From NCBI RefSeq assembly GCF_003991975.1, contig NZ_CP029822.1, positions 2,319,648 to 2,383,647 of the forward strand: a stretch of DNA of 64,000 nucleotides, written 5' to 3'. Numbering within the stretch: position 1 is the stretch's first letter; each line of letters starts with the position of its first letter. This stretch comes from Entomomonas moraniae. Its GTDB lineage: Bacteria > Pseudomonadota > Gammaproteobacteria > Pseudomonadales > Pseudomonadaceae. Both the position numbers and the translations under genes were made by a program. Positions 46,374-56,789 of this stretch are shown piece after piece. A model generated the notes under the pieces. The model worked only from the letters and a program-made list of their open reading frames with translations, was not told the DNA's origin and searched no databases.

Positions 46374-48311
46374 ATGGATAAGTTAAAAATGCACAGCCCT
46401 GATTTAACCAATCAAAATATCCAAAAAATTAAAGAGTTTTTTCCTAACTGCGTGACAGAAATACAGGATGAGCAGGGACAACTACAACAAACAATAGATT
46501 TTGACCAACTTAAACAAGAACTAGCCCACAGCATAGTAGAAGGTCCACAAGAGCGTTATCAACTTAACTGGCCAGGCAAAAGAGAAGCACTACTAGCTGC
46601 CAATGCCCCTATTGCTAAAACTCTAAGACCTTGCCCAGAAGAAAGTGTGGCTTTTGATAGCACTCAAAACCTGTTTATTGAAGGGGATAACCTAGATGCC
46701 CTTAAACTATTACAAGAAACCTATCTAGGCAAAGTAAAAATGATTTATATTGATCCACCTTATAACACAGGAGAGGATTTTATCTATAAGGATGATTTTG
46801 CTGAAACAACTGAAGAATTTTTAATACGCTCTAATCAAAAAGACCTTGACAATAATAGACTAGTGGCCAATACAGAAAGTAATGGACGTTTCCATTCCGA
46901 TTGGCTATCTATGATTTATCCCCGTTTAAAGTTGGCTAGAAATTTGTTAAGTGATGATGGGGTTATTTTTATTCAAGTAGATGATAATGAGATAAATAAT
47001 TTACTAACAGTTATGTATGAGATATTTGGTGAGAAGAATATTGTCTCCACAATTGTTGTAAAAATGTCTCACTTGTCAGGTGTTAAGATGTCTCATATTA
47101 ATAAGAAACTACCTAAAATCAAGGAGTTCATTGTTTGCTTTTCAAAGAGTGGCAATGCTAATTTAAATAAGATTTTTATTCCTTCTAAATGGGAAGCTGT
47201 TTTATCAAGATATAAAAGTATTATTAAAAATATAGAAGATAATGTAAAAGACTGGCAGTTTTCCAGTCTGGGTGCTGAGTTGTCTAAAGTAGATGAAAAA
47301 GATCAAGAGCAATGGTTAATAAAAAATGCTAATAGAATATTTAGAACAGCAACTAGCACTAGTATTGAACACATGCCTAAAGATGGAAAATTTTATAAAG
47401 TGCTATCTCCCACAGGGTTAGAAAAATATGTATTAAATGGTGAAGAGGTCTTATTTGCTAGTAATAAACTAATGAAGATAGAAAATAAGTTAGTGCCAGT
47501 AGATACTATTGGTGATATATGGACAGATATTGGAATAAATAATCTTCATAAAGAAGGGGGTGTCTACTTTTCGAATGGAAAGAAACCATTAAAATTGATA
47601 AGTCGTTTGATATCGTTAATTGATATAGCAGATAAAAATAGTATTTTCTTAGATTTCTTTGCTGGAAGTGGTACTTTGGGACAAGTAATAATACAATTAA
47701 ACGCTAGTGATGGTGGGAGTCGTAAGTTTATTCTTGTTCAATTGCCAGAGCGTATTGCTGAAAATGATAAAAAACAAAAGGATGCTTATAAGTTTTGTAT
47801 AGATAATAATTTAACGCCCAATATAGCAGAAATTGCAAAAGAACGTATTCGTCGTGCAGGGCAGCAAATTCTCGTCGATAAATGTCATACAAACTGGAGT
47901 AAAGATATTGGCTTTAGGGTATTAAAGGTCGATTCCTCTAATATGAACGATATCTATTATCAACCTGATCAATATGATCAAGCTAATTTACAAGGTCTAG
48001 AAGAAAATATTAAAGCTGATCGTACGCCTGATGATTTATTGTTTCAGGTATTACTGGATTGGGGTGTCGATTTAACCCTACCCATCAAAAAACAAACCAT
48101 CGAAAATAAAACCATTTTCTTTGTGGATGATAATGCATTAATAGCTTGCTTTGATAAAGAAATCACAGAGGATTTAGTTACTCAATTAACTCAATTTAAA
48201 CCTATTAGAATGGTGTTTAGGGATGATGGTTTTATCAGTGATTATGTAAAAATTAATGCCGAACAAATTTTTAAACAATTATCTCCTATTACCGAAATTA
48301 AATCTATTTAA
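46374..48311 (+). CDS. mod: Type III restriction-modification DNA methyltransferase
   Basis: This 645-residue adenine methyltransferase has catalytic motif IV DPPYNTGEDF (about 126) followed later by the SAM-binding motif LDFFAGSGTLGQ (about 425), the order of type III Mod (beta class). The target-recognition region lies between, about 230-400, and its divergence from other Mod proteins would set the target sequence. FIEGDNLDALKLLQETYLGKV is another family block. No simple-sequence repeat that could give phase variation is seen in the gene. It couples to res, 9 nt downstream. Confidence 0.93.
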   Translation: MDKLKMHSPDLTNQNIQKIKEFFPNCVTEIQDEQGQLQQTIDFDQLKQELAHSIVEGPQERYQLNWPGKREALLAANAPIAKTLRPCPEESVAFDSTQNLFIEGDNLDALKLLQETYLGKVKMIYIDPPYNTGEDFIYKDDFAETTEEFLIRSNQKDLDNNRLVANTESNGRFHSDWLSMIYPRLKLARNLLSDDGVIFIQVDDNEINNLLTVMYEIFGEKNIVSTIVVKMSHLSGVKMSHINKKLPKIKEFIVCFSKSGNANLNKIFIPSKWEAVLSRYKSIIKNIEDNVKDWQFSSLGAELSKVDEKDQEQWLIKNANRIFRTATSTSIEHMPKDGKFYKVLSPTGLEKYVLNGEEVLFASNKLMKIENKLVPVDTIGDIWTDIGINNLHKEGGVYFSNGKKPLKLISRLISLIDIADKNSIFLDFFAGSGTLGQVIIQLNASDGGSRKFILVQLPERIAENDKKQKDAYKFCIDNNLTPNIAEIAKERIRRAGQQILVDKCHTNWSKDIGFRVLKVDSSNMNDIYYQPDQYDQANLQGLEENIKADRTPDDLLFQVLLDWGVDLTLPIKKQTIENKTIFFVDDNALIACFDKEITEDLVTQLTQFKPIRMVFRDDGFISDYVKINAEQIFKQLSPITEIKSI

Positions 48312-48320
48312 GGTGAGCTT

Positions 48321-51300
48321 ATGAAACTTAAGTTTAAAATTCAAGCTTACCAAACTCAAGCCGTTAATGCGGTAGTTGAGTGTTTTGCAGGCCAACCTTT
48401 TCAAGATAGAATTTCTTATTTAATTGATAAAGGACGAGTCAAGCAACATAGTTTAGGACTTAACCAAGATGGTTTTAAAAATGCTGAGCTTATTTTAAGT
48501 GAGCAACAACTACTAGACAATATTAAAAAAATTCAATACCACCAAAACCTACCTATGGCTGATGAGCTGGCTAAAGATAAAATTGCGCCTATTAATTTAA
48601 CTGTTGAAATGGAAACAGGTACAGGCAAGACCTATTGTTATATTAAAACTTTGTTTGAGCTGAATAAGCGCTATGGTTGGAGTAAGTTTATTATTGTAGT
48701 ACCCAGTGTTGCTATTAGAGAGGGTGTTTATAAATCACTACAAATTACTGCTGAACATTTTTTAGAAAGCTATGGTAAAAAAGTACGCTTTTTTATTTAT
48801 AACTCTAGCCGATTACATCAAATAGAAAGTTATTCGTCTGAGGCGGGTATTAATGTAATGGTTATTAATATGCAAGCCTTTAATGCCACAGGCAAAGATA
48901 ACCGTAAAATTTATGAAGAGTTAGATGATTTTCAATCTCGCAAACCTATAGATGTAATTAGTGCTAATCGTCCCATTATTATCCTAGATGAACCACAAAA
49001 AATGATGGGCTCTAGTACTTTAAAATCATTAGAAAAATTTAAACCTTTAATGGTATTACGTTATTCAGCCACTCATAAAAAGGATTATAACAAAGTTTAT
49101 CGTCTTGATGCGTTAGATGCTTATAATCAGAAGCTAGTGAAAAAAATATCCCCTAGAGGTGTCGAAGTCAAAGGTTTAGCAGGTACTTCTGCTTATCTTT
49201 ATTTAGAAGCGATAGAAATTTCTACCCAATCCCCTGTAGCTAGAGTAGAAATGGAAATTAAGCAAAAAAATGTTATCAAACGCATTACTAAAAAGTTATC
49301 TAAAGGCGATAATCTCTACGATTTATCTAATGGTTTGGATCAGTACAAGGGATTTATTGTTAATAATGTTAACTATAATACAGATATAGTGGATTTTACT
49401 AATGGCCATATACTATCTGCTGGGCAAGCAACAGGTGATATTACAGAGGAAACTATTAGACGTATTCAAATTAGAGAAACAATTAGGGCACACCTTGAGA
49501 AAGAAAGGAGTTTATATGGGCAAGGCATTAAAGTACTATCTCTCTTCTTTATTGATGAGGTGATTAAATATCGTGATTACAGCCAAACTGATGAAAAAGG
49601 TGATTATGCTCGTGTATTTGAAGAGGAATATCAACAATTAAAAGATGAGTTTTTAAGTGAGTTAACATTAGACACCGAAGCTTATAAAAACTACTTAGAA
49701 AAGACTAAACCAGAAAAAACTCATCAAGGCTATTTTGCTATTGATAAGAAATCCAAGCGCCTAACTGACCCCAATATGCTAAAGCGTGGAGAAGAAAAAG
49801 GCTTGTCTGATGATGTAGATGCCTATAACCTTATTTTAAAGGATAAGGAACGTTTACTTTCTTTAGATGAACCCGTTAGATTTATTTTCTCTCACTCTGC
49901 TTTAAGAGAGGGTTGGGACAACCCAAACGTGTTTGTTATCTGTATGCTAAAACACCCAGAAACAAGTAATGTTATCTCTCGCCGTCAAGAGGTAGGGCGT
50001 GGTTTAAGACTGGCAGTTAATCAGGATGGAGAAAGACAAGACCACCCAGCCACTGTGCATGATATTAACGTATTAACTGTGATTGCTAATGAAAGTTATA
50101 AAGACTTTGTGGCTAATTTACAAAAAGAAATAGGTGATTCTCTTTCTGATAGGCCTAAAAAAGCCAATGAAGCCTACTTTCTTAATAAGGTTATAGAAAC
50201 ACCAGAGGGCGAACAAGCTATCGATAATACAATGGCCAGAAAGATATATAAATATCTACTGAAAAACGACTATATAAGTGATGATGATAGCATTACCCCT
50301 AAATATCATGAAGATAAAGCAAGTGGTAATTTAGCTGTTATGCCAGAAGACTTATTAGTATATCAAGAGCAATTATTTAGCTTAATTGATGCAGTTTATA
50401 GCCAAGAAAGTCTACCTAGCTTTGAAGATGGCCGTAAGACTAAGGTTAATCCTCTTAATGCTAATTTCCATAAAAAAGAATTCCAAGATTTGTGGCAAAA
50501 AATTAATCATAAAGCTGTCTATAAAGTAGCCTTTGATTCCAACGAGTTAATTCATAAAGCCATTAACACACTAGATAAAGAACTTAATGTCACAAAATTA
50601 AAATACTATTTGCAATCGGGTATTCAAAAAGATTTTTTGACAGATACAGAGCTAAAAGAAGGAAAAAGCTTTGATCAAATCCAGACTTCGGTGGAGATGT
50701 ATGATGCCTCTGTTTATTCCAAAGTTAAGTATGACTTAGTGGGCAAGTTAGCTGAAGCTACTCAATTAAAAAGAGCTACTATTGTCGCGGTATTAACAGG
50801 TATCCAAAAAGTAACCTTTGAGCAATTTAAACATAATCCTGAGCATTTTATAACGGAGGTTGCTCGTATAATTAATGAGCAAAAAGCCACTACTATTATT
50901 GAACATCTAAGTTATGACCTAACTGAGCAAAAATATAGTGCCGATATTTTTACGGCTAGCCAAACTAAACAAGACTTTAGCCAAGCAACAGAAAAACTCA
51001 AACACCATATCTACGACTATTTAGTCTCACAATCTAATATTGAGAAAGCATTTGCCAAAGAATTAGACACGAGCAATGAAGTAATTGTTTATGCAAAACT
51101 ACCTAATGGTTTTGTCATTCCTACTCCTTTAGGCAATTATAACCCAGACTGGGCAATTGCTTTCAAAGAAGGATCTGTTAAGCACATTTTCTTTATTGCT
51201 GAAACAAAAGGTTCAATGTCCACTATGCAGTTAAATACAGTTGAAGAAATTAAGATAAATTGTGCCTATCGTTTCTTCGAGCGATTAAATACACAAATAA

Positions 51301-51368
51301 AAGATGAAAAAGTAAAATATCATGTGGTTAAAACCTATGAAAACTTAATTGATTTAGTAATTAGCTAA
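48321..51368 (+). CDS. res: Type III restriction endonuclease Res subunit
   Basis: This 1015-residue protein combines an SF2 ATPase and a nuclease. Walker A is [18 protein letters not shown] (about 94-110), motif [12 protein letters not shown] (about 219), motif [12 protein letters not shown] (about 249), motif VI region [16 protein letters not shown] and [11 protein letters not shown]. The PD-(D/E)xK nuclease is at the C terminus: NPDWAIAF and FFIAETKGS (about 943-962). All catalytic motifs are intact, so the system is probably active. It should cut between two head-to-head Mod sites. Confidence 0.93.
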   Translation: MKLKFKIQAYQTQAVNAVVECFAGQPFQDRISYLIDKGRVKQHSLGLNQDGFKNAELILSEQQLLDNIKKIQYHQNLPMADELAKDKIAPINLTVEMETGTGKTYCYIKTLFELNKRYGWSKFIIVVPSVAIREGVYKSLQITAEHFLESYGKKVRFFIYNSSRLHQIESYSSEAGINVMVINMQAFNATGKDNRKIYEELDDFQSRKPIDVISANRPIIILDEPQKMMGSSTLKSLEKFKPLMVLRYSATHKKDYNKVYRLDALDAYNQKLVKKISPRGVEVKGLAGTSAYLYLEAIEISTQSPVARVEMEIKQKNVIKRITKKLSKGDNLYDLSNGLDQYKGFIVNNVNYNTDIVDFTNGHILSAGQATGDITEETIRRIQIRETIRAHLEKERSLYGQGIKVLSLFFIDEVIKYRDYSQTDEKGDYARVFEEEYQQLKDEFLSELTLDTEAYKNYLEKTKPEKTHQGYFAIDKKSKRLTDPNMLKRGEEKGLSDDVDAYNLILKDKERLLSLDEPVRFIFSHSALREGWDNPNVFVICMLKHPETSNVISRRQEVGRGLRLAVNQDGERQDHPATVHDINVLTVIANESYKDFVANLQKEIGDSLSDRPKKANEAYFLNKVIETPEGEQAIDNTMARKIYKYLLKNDYISDDDSITPKYHEDKASGNLAVMPEDLLVYQEQLFSLIDAVYSQESLPSFEDGRKTKVNPLNANFHKKEFQDLWQKINHKAVYKVAFDSNELIHKAINTLDKELNVTKLKYYLQSGIQKDFLTDTELKEGKSFDQIQTSVEMYDASVYSKVKYDLVGKLAEATQLKRATIVAVLTGIQKVTFEQFKHNPEHFITEVARIINEQKATTIIEHLSYDLTEQKYSADIFTASQTKQDFSQATEKLKHHIYDYLVSQSNIEKAFAKELDTSNEVIVYAKLPNGFVIPTPLGNYNPDWAIAFKEGSVKHIFFIAETKGSMSTMQLNTVEEIKINCAYRFFERLNTQIKDEKVKYHVVKTYENLIDLVIS

Positions 51369-51431
51369 GATTAGATAGAGGTGTCCTCACTTTAATGGAA
51401 TATTTTATTAAACTATTTAGCTCATTTACTT

Positions 51432-51818
51432 TTAAACCGAATATGCAAAGCTTACAAAAAGCATTAAGCGACAATAATCAGAGCTATTAAGTAGTTTATA
51501 AAGATCATCCGTTCTAGCAAGGGGCATCATGGCGCAGGTATCGCCTTGATTGGCGGCCTGTTCGAACCAGTAGGCGGCTTCTTTAGTCATCATGGAGTTT
51601 AGGCGTTCTATACAGTCACCTAGGTAATATTGTGATTCGCTATCACCTGCTTTTGCCGCGAGTTCTAATAAAGGTGCTGGCTTTTCACATAACCCTTGTT
51701 GATAGAGTATTTCACCTTGTTTTTTTGCCTGTTGTTGTCCAGGGGTTAAAGCATTGGCTAGGCCAATAGTTAAGGTGAGTAGCCCTAAAAGAAGAAGTTT
51801 GTTAAGTAGGTTATTCAT
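51432..51818 (-). CDS. Sel1-repeat periplasmic protein, possible immunity protein
   Basis: This protein of about 128 residues has a signal peptide (MNNLLNKLLLLGLLTLTIGLANA) and one to two Sel1 repeats (LAAKAGDSESQYYLG, AAYWFEQAANQGD). The start is the ATG that overlaps the stop of the upstream large gene by 8 nt (ATGAATAA), so coupling is likely; a longer frame upstream would lie inside that gene. Sel1 proteins are common as immunity or accessory proteins beside secreted toxins. The C terminus ends in a hydrophobic LMLFVSFAYSV that may not be native. Confidence 0.7.
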   Translation of the reverse strand: MNNLLNKLLLLGLLTLTIGLANALTPGQQQAKKQGEILYQQGLCEKPAPLLELAAKAGDSESQYYLGDCIERLNSMMTKEAAYWFEQAANQGDTCAMMPLARTDDLYKLLNSSDYCRLMLFVSFAYSV

Positions 51819-53856
51819 CTTTTTCTGTTCCTGTGTATTTCCACACATCAAAATAGATAGATTGTTGTTCCATGCCGCTGATGATGGGTTGAAATTCTTT
51901 AACACGCACACATTTACCGTGCATATGTTTATTAAGCTTTTCTATAGCGAGATCAAATCTTAATTTAACTCTTTCGTAAATTTCTTCTCTTAAATTAGAA
52001 GAAAAACTCATAAAATTATTCAGTCTGGCTAAGTTTTCACAATAGGTTGTTTTGGGTTTATCCGCCCGATAGCCTAAAATATTCATACGCGCTAAAGACT
52101 TCTCGAATAACAGTTGCGCGGTATTGGGTTGAGTGCTGCTAAAATCCGTCAACCCTTCGGTGATCCATGTCAACAAATTACTGATCGCCTGCTGCTGTAA
52201 GCCCGTGATCCTTGGGCTGCGTCTACGTATAGACGGAAAATCCCATTCGGTTTGAATCTCTGTTAAGCTAAACAGTAACGGCCCAAATGATTCAGGGGGT
52301 AATAGTTTAACCCACGGTTTTAGTTTTTTCTCATTTTCAATTAATGTGATGCGTTCTGCTATTTTATCGACATTTCCTACCCCTGTCACGGTTTTGTAGA
52401 TTTCCATCAGTTCGGGCAGGGTTCTACTGACCCAGAAAATAGGCGAGCCAAACATCACAAATAAAGAGCAGGCGGTGGTAAGGTATTCAAAAGCACTTTG
52501 GTCTACGAACTCAAGCTTTTTGTATTGGGCATCTTTTAAGATCAAGCAGAGCATGGTTAGGAGGATGTCGGCGAGGGAGTCGTAATCGATCTCAAACGCA
52601 ATATTGCCGCTGGCACCTACGCCCCAAATCAGTTTGGCTTTCATGTAGAAGTAGAACTTGCCGCCTAATAAGCCAAAGCCAAATTCTGCCGTCCAGCCTG
52701 CACCTGCCGCTACCGCAGCAGAGACTTCAAGGCGGCTAACAATGCGGTAGTTAAATTTTCGTTTTCGGTTTATTTGCACGGTTTCTGCAAAGTTTCTCAG
52801 GTCGACAGGGGGTAGCCAGCGAAGCTCACCTAATAGTTTTATTCCCGCTTGTACGCCTAAAAAGATATCAACTTTGGCGTTAAGTTGTTTGGAGGAGGCT
52901 TTGTAGGCACTGCTTAGGCTAAATTGGCTTTTGTTAACACCAAGGCTTAGGTCACCGCCTAGCATTAGGCTTGCCCCTGCAAAGCCCCATGCTTTTGCAA
53001 CAAAGTTGATGAAGAATTCGCCAAGGTGTACGGTTTTTTGTTGGTTGTCTTTGTCGGTGTAGGTGATATCAAACTCTCTTAATGTACTGCCTTCGGGAGG
53101 GAAGGTAATATCCAGTAAGGTGACTTCGCCCTTAAGGGGGGCTACCATGATTTTGGTTTCAACACTGGTGATAGTAGCAGTTGCCAGTTGTGATTTGGGT
53201 TTTACACCGATATTGTGCGTTTGTTTCTGTTTTAGGGTTTGGTTGGTGTTGTCTATTGCTTCGTCATCCTCCTCTGAAGCCCCCAGTTTTAGGGAGGGGC
53301 CAGAGCTTTCAAACTTGGTGGCTAGCATTTTTGGGTCAAGGGTAAGTGAACGTACTAATGCTGCGCCCGGTGAGGTATCAAATAGCATGATATTGTGAAT
53401 CACTTCGCTTGAGAAGATGATTTTTTGTAGTTTTTCACCCCATGTTTTTTGGGTGGCTTCATCGCTTAGGGTTTCAACTTGGAGGTTTTCTTGTTTTAAG
53501 TAGTCAAAAAATGCAACGTAGGAAAATATGCTCATGTTGCTGTTTTTGTCTTTGTAGAACCATTTTTTTTCGTCAATGGCAATGGGTTTTGCTTGGTTTT
53601 CTTTAAGAAAACGCTCAAAAAGTTCTATTTCGTTGTCGTTGTCGTTAAGGCTGGCAACTTCACCTTTGGTTAGGAGGTTGGTGAGGTCTTCTTCAATACG
53701 CTCTGATAATGCCGCGATGGATAAATGGGCAAGCCCTAAAGATTCATTGCCTTTTTTTGGGGTTGAGTATTCTTGCAGGGGGTTGACGGCTTTGAAGAGG
53801 AATTCAACCGGTTCAAGCTTGAATTGTTCTGGCTCCCATACACAGAACATAGGCAC
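51811..53856 (-). CDS. C-terminal part of a split large toxin-like protein
   Basis: The 681-residue frame begins at GTG or an ATG two codons on (PMFCVWEPEQFKLE). The middle (about 290-460) is rich in Gly, Ala and aromatic residues in alternating strand-like or membrane-active segments (AKAWGFAGASLMLGGD, AAVAAGAGWTAEFGFGLLGGKFYFYMK, IWGVGASGNIAFE), followed by hydrophobic helices (DILLTMLCLILKD, SLFVMFGSPIFWV). It looks like the C-terminal two-thirds of large T6SS-associated proteins of about 1000 residues. The preceding frame ends 11 nt upstream at an A8 run; a -1 shift there would join the two. Function inferred only. Confidence 0.6.
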   Translation of the reverse strand: MPMFCVWEPEQFKLEPVEFLFKAVNPLQEYSTPKKGNESLGLAHLSIAALSERIEEDLTNLLTKGEVASLNDNDNEIELFERFLKENQAKPIAIDEKKWFYKDKNSNMSIFSYVAFFDYLKQENLQVETLSDEATQKTWGEKLQKIIFSSEVIHNIMLFDTSPGAALVRSLTLDPKMLATKFESSGPSLKLGASEEDDEAIDNTNQTLKQKQTHNIGVKPKSQLATATITSVETKIMVAPLKGEVTLLDITFPPEGSTLREFDITYTDKDNQQKTVHLGEFFINFVAKAWGFAGASLMLGGDLSLGVNKSQFSLSSAYKASSKQLNAKVDIFLGVQAGIKLLGELRWLPPVDLRNFAETVQINRKRKFNYRIVSRLEVSAAVAAGAGWTAEFGFGLLGGKFYFYMKAKLIWGVGASGNIAFEIDYDSLADILLTMLCLILKDAQYKKLEFVDQSAFEYLTTACSLFVMFGSPIFWVSRTLPELMEIYKTVTGVGNVDKIAERITLIENEKKLKPWVKLLPPESFGPLLFSLTEIQTEWDFPSIRRRSPRITGLQQQAISNLLTWITEGLTDFSSTQPNTAQLLFEKSLARMNILGYRADKPKTTYCENLARLNNFMSFSSNLREEIYERVKLRFDLAIEKLNKHMHGKCVRVKEFQPIISGMEQQSIYFDVWKYTGTEKDE

Positions 53857-53867
53857 GGGGGAGTCGG

Positions 53868-55034
53868 TTATTTTTTTTCGGCTATTTTGCGTTTATCGAT
53901 GATTTGATCGTTAATCTTGAGTATTTCGAGTATGTCTTTCTCAAAGGTGTCTGTGGGTACTAGGCTTGCTTTATTGCCTAGGGCTTCTCGCCAACTTTTG
54001 AATTCGCTTTCGAGTTCATTTTGTTTGTCTTCTTTTTTTTCGACTAGGTTTAAGTAGGCTAGAAAGTCTTTGATCCCTGTTTGGGTATCTTGGGGGCAAA
54101 AGGCATACTCAGGCACAGCTATCCCTAGATCAGCCAGTTTGTTGATGAGGTTGATATGGTTAGCAAGTTTCCCGTTCATGCTGTTTTGTTTGTATTTTAG
54201 GTATTCTAAATATGCGGTAAAACCGACAATTTCACCATTGTAAGTGGTGCTTTGGGCATCGTATGATTGTTTGGTGTAGTTTTCAATCAGGGCTTGGTAG
54301 TAGGTAATAGCGGTGAAGATATTTTCGTATTTATCACCCTTGATTGTTTTGATGCTTTCTATGCTTTCAGTATAATCAGTAAGGTATTTTTTTACATCAA
54401 CTTGTGCTTTGCTGTAAACTTTATCGCCTGAAATAACATAACCTTTTGTACGTGCGCGTTGTATGGCAAGTGTTCTTAATTCAAGTACTCTCGTAGAAGC
54501 TTTCGGTAAGTCAGATGCTAACATTTCACTTTGAGCAACACCTGCTCGATTGAAAAAGCCTTCTTCATTAATCTTTCTTTGTTGTTCCTCCATCACATCA
54601 TGAACTATCTTTTGTTGTTCTTTATATTCTTTTTGTTCAGCATCGGTTAGAAAGCTGAACATGTCTGGCGTAAGAAAGAGTTCTGTTATTTTATATTTAC
54701 TGAGTGCCTCTAAACGCTGCTCTGGCACATTGAGGGTAATTGCTTTGTTAAAATCATTGGCTGCTTTGCCGAGGGAGTCTGCCGTTGTTTTATTGATTAG
54801 CCAGAAGCATCTTTTTTGGGGTAGGTAGATGATGTCGTAGAATTTTTTGTTTGTACTACACCCCGTATCTTTACAAGCCACTATGCGGTCACGTACAGGC
54901 TTGGTAGCATTCACCGCATCTTGTAATGCCACGGTAATGGCGTTTGCTGTTTGATAAGCAAAACCAACAAGGTTTTCTGTATCTGTTGTTGCTTTTGGAG
55001 GTTGGTTAGTCGTTATTTTATCGCCATTAGCCAT
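53868..55034 (-). CDS. N-terminal part of the split large toxin-like protein
   Basis: The 388-residue frame has a good AAGGAAC ribosome binding site. The sequence is mainly helical and charged, with no signal peptide. CKDTGCSTNKKFYDIIYLPQ and KRCFWLINK near the N terminus resemble the start of large T6SS cargo proteins with a beta-rich N-terminal domain; the rest looks like coiled coil (EYKEQQKIVHDVMEEQQRKINEE). It ends in KIAEKK at a run of eight A followed by TAA. Joined with the next frame it would give about 1075 residues, close to VasX-like pore-forming effectors. The VasX comparison is by length and layout. Confidence 0.6.
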   Translation of the reverse strand: MANGDKITTNQPPKATTDTENLVGFAYQTANAITVALQDAVNATKPVRDRIVACKDTGCSTNKKFYDIIYLPQKRCFWLINKTTADSLGKAANDFNKAITLNVPEQRLEALSKYKITELFLTPDMFSFLTDAEQKEYKEQQKIVHDVMEEQQRKINEEGFFNRAGVAQSEMLASDLPKASTRVLELRTLAIQRARTKGYVISGDKVYSKAQVDVKKYLTDYTESIESIKTIKGDKYENIFTAITYYQALIENYTKQSYDAQSTTYNGEIVGFTAYLEYLKYKQNSMNGKLANHINLINKLADLGIAVPEYAFCPQDTQTGIKDFLAYLNLVEKKEDKQNELESEFKSWREALGNKASLVPTDTFEKDILEILKINDQIIDKRKIAEKK

Positions 55035-56145
55035 TGCTTTGTTCCTTCATCATTTGTTCTATTTGATCTATTTTTTCATAGTCTAATAGATCAGCATTAA
55101 ATTGGACGCATCTATTAGATTAAAAGTAGTTTTCGGACAGATATGCGCGCGTAATAAAAATACATGCGAGATTATCCCGTATGTAAACCAGCAAGCAAGA
55201 GGGTTAGTTTCGCTCAAAAAAGAGCAATACCTACAGGTGGCCATCGGTCATTTTGGCATGATGCATTGTTCAGTAATAGATAACTCCTCAGATGTGAGGA
55301 GGCTAAAAATTCCAGTTTTGCTAAAGGTAACTACTACGGAAAACTACGGTTGTAAAATAATATTTATAAGCTAAAAACTACTAGGTAAAACCAGTCATTG
55401 AAATTGTTATTTATTGGTCAGCAGAACCTGAGAAAACCTGACATTAAAAATGCAATCCAAGTTTGGTTTTTGCTTTTAAAACAACATGATCCATTGTTGG
55501 ATTATCTGTAGAGGTAAAGAGTTTTGCGACCAGTACGCGCGCGCACGCGAGGCAAGCATAAAAAATGAATTTTCGTACACGTTAGAGGTTAATTTTCCGA
55601 CATCGTAAAGAGGGTTTTGCGAGTCCCTAAAAAGGATAGTATTTACAGATTAAAGTTAAATCTTAACTGAATGGCAGTTTTGTCAAAAAAGCTTTAACTA
55701 CGAAACTTTCGTACATAATCCAAAGATGGTTTTAGTAACGTATTAGCGAAGTCAATTTGGGCTTGGCTAAATAATCAAAGAAGATAACAATAAATGCAAC
55801 TCAGCAAAGAGTTTAATTACAACACTTTTGTAGTAATAATTAGTTAGTGCTTTAAGGCTCTCAATATCTCATTTAAAGCAATTAAATCAAAAACTATAAC
55901 TTGTATTAACTGTCAAATAAAGCCTATTAGATCGCAAAATAGAAAGAGATAGGGAGGGGGTAGGTAAATGTTCAAAGCAAAATACTTGTTGACCGCCCCC
56001 TCAGTCTTTCTTTTACAACCGCGAAATAAAAAGTTAAGCATTTTTTTCAAAACCAAGTATGTTGTCAAATGTTGACATTAAAAACGTGATTAATGGCATT
56101 TAGTAACTAAGAAAAAGCAGAGATAACGTAGAGTTTTTACAACAA

Positions 56146-56157
56146 TACGCGCGCGTA
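56146..56157. repeat. Perfect palindrome TACGCGCGCGTA
   Basis: A 12-bp perfect palindrome of alternating CG in AT-rich DNA. Close relatives are ATGCGCGCGTAA near 55142 and TACGCGCGCGCA at 55534-55545. Alternating CG could favour Z-DNA or act as a binding site; which of these applies cannot be seen. Confidence 0.6.
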
Positions 56158-56385
56158 AGAACAAATAAAATAGCAAACTGTTTTGAAGGTTTTTTAGTCA
56201 CTTCCAATCAAATATTTTTTATTCTTCTATGATTATTGGATAGCAATGCATATAGCCAAAAGTTAAACACTCAAACTACTAGAGAAAACTTGAGTTTCAA
56301 AATGGAATTTATATCCTCTAACTACTACAGAAAACTATAGTTTAAAAATCACTTTAAAATGCTGGTTTTTAGTTTTGAAAGCCCA

Positions 56386-56418
56386 TAAAAAAGACCCATT
56401 AATCAACAGGCCTTTTTA
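56386..56418 (-). terminator. Terminator of the 93-residue gene
   Basis: On the minus strand AAAAAGGCC and GGTCTTTTT pair over nine positions with one mismatch, ending in a run of T, about 25 nt after the stop of the gene at 56442. Confidence 0.7.
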
Positions 56419-56441
56419 TAACATATTAACACTACATTTAA

Positions 56442-56723
56442 TTATTTACTTCGATAACGGTTTTGTACCGTTTCTATTAATGCTAACGAGTCACTTCTTA
56501 ATAACTCACTGGCGAGAACCATTTTTTTAATGGCTTTGGTGGGGAGATTATCGACTTCATTAACGATAGTGGAAAGATCACCCGCTAGATAAATACGTTT
56601 AGTGGCGCAATCCAACAAGTTTTTAGCGGGCGCGGTACTGTCAAAGTACAACACATTCATACTCGTACATTGAGATCTTTTAACTAAGGGAACAAATTGA
56701 GAACTGCTTTGTGAATCGGTCAT
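56442..56723 (-). CDS. Small DUF3077-like protein, 93 residues
   Basis: This small cytoplasmic protein has a helical core AKNLLDCATKRIYLAGD and VLASELLRSDSLALIETV, whose spacing resembles the DUF3077 family, a set of small Pseudomonas proteins of unknown function. A good CAGGAG site precedes the ATG, a terminator follows, and a structured leader lies 66 nt upstream. These signals support a real gene. The family call is tentative, as I could not compare it directly. Confidence 0.55.
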   Translation of the reverse strand: MTDSQSSSQFVPLVKRSQCTSMNVLYFDSTAPAKNLLDCATKRIYLAGDLSTIVNEVDNLPTKAIKKMVLASELLRSDSLALIETVQNRYRSK

Positions 56724-56789
56724 TACATAACTCCTGCATCAGAATGAAGCCCCCTTACTATTTTTTAGATTTCAAAAACAAACTAAGGA

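Larger units (their letters stand above)
55035..56441. repeat. Gene-poor 1.4-kb stretch of degenerate hairpin repeats
   Basis: No convincing gene lies here; a 90-codon frame at 55102-55374 overlaps the repeats. Several short motifs recur. ACTACTAxxGAAAACTxxxGTTT-like units lie near 55331, 56277 and 56321, and partly near 55378. A (TA)TACGCGCGCGTAA core preceded by TTTTxCxACxA occurs near 55125-55155, 55520-55546 and 56132-56160. TACGAAACTTTCGTA (55697) and TACAACACTTTTGTA (55818) are small hairpins of similar size. The units are degenerate and do not form a regular array. Confidence 0.55.

Noticed and set aside
46374-48311. Phase-variable Mod through simple-sequence repeats
   Set aside because: I found no tandem repeat or long homopolymer in the gene or its start region.
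51394-51489. 31-codon plus-strand frame after res (MEYFIKLFSSFTF)
   Set aside because: Too short, overlaps the 3' end of the Sel1 gene and resembles nothing I know.
55102-55374. 90-codon plus-strand frame in the repeat region
   Set aside because: It overlaps the degenerate repeats, has no ribosome binding site and shows no recognisable domain.
56146-56157. TACGCGCGCGTA as part of a plasmid or phage origin
   Set aside because: No replication gene, iteron set or DnaA-box cluster accompanies it.
55035-56441. Possible CRISPR array
   Set aside because: Repeats are degenerate, irregularly spaced and of several types, with no cas genes nearby.
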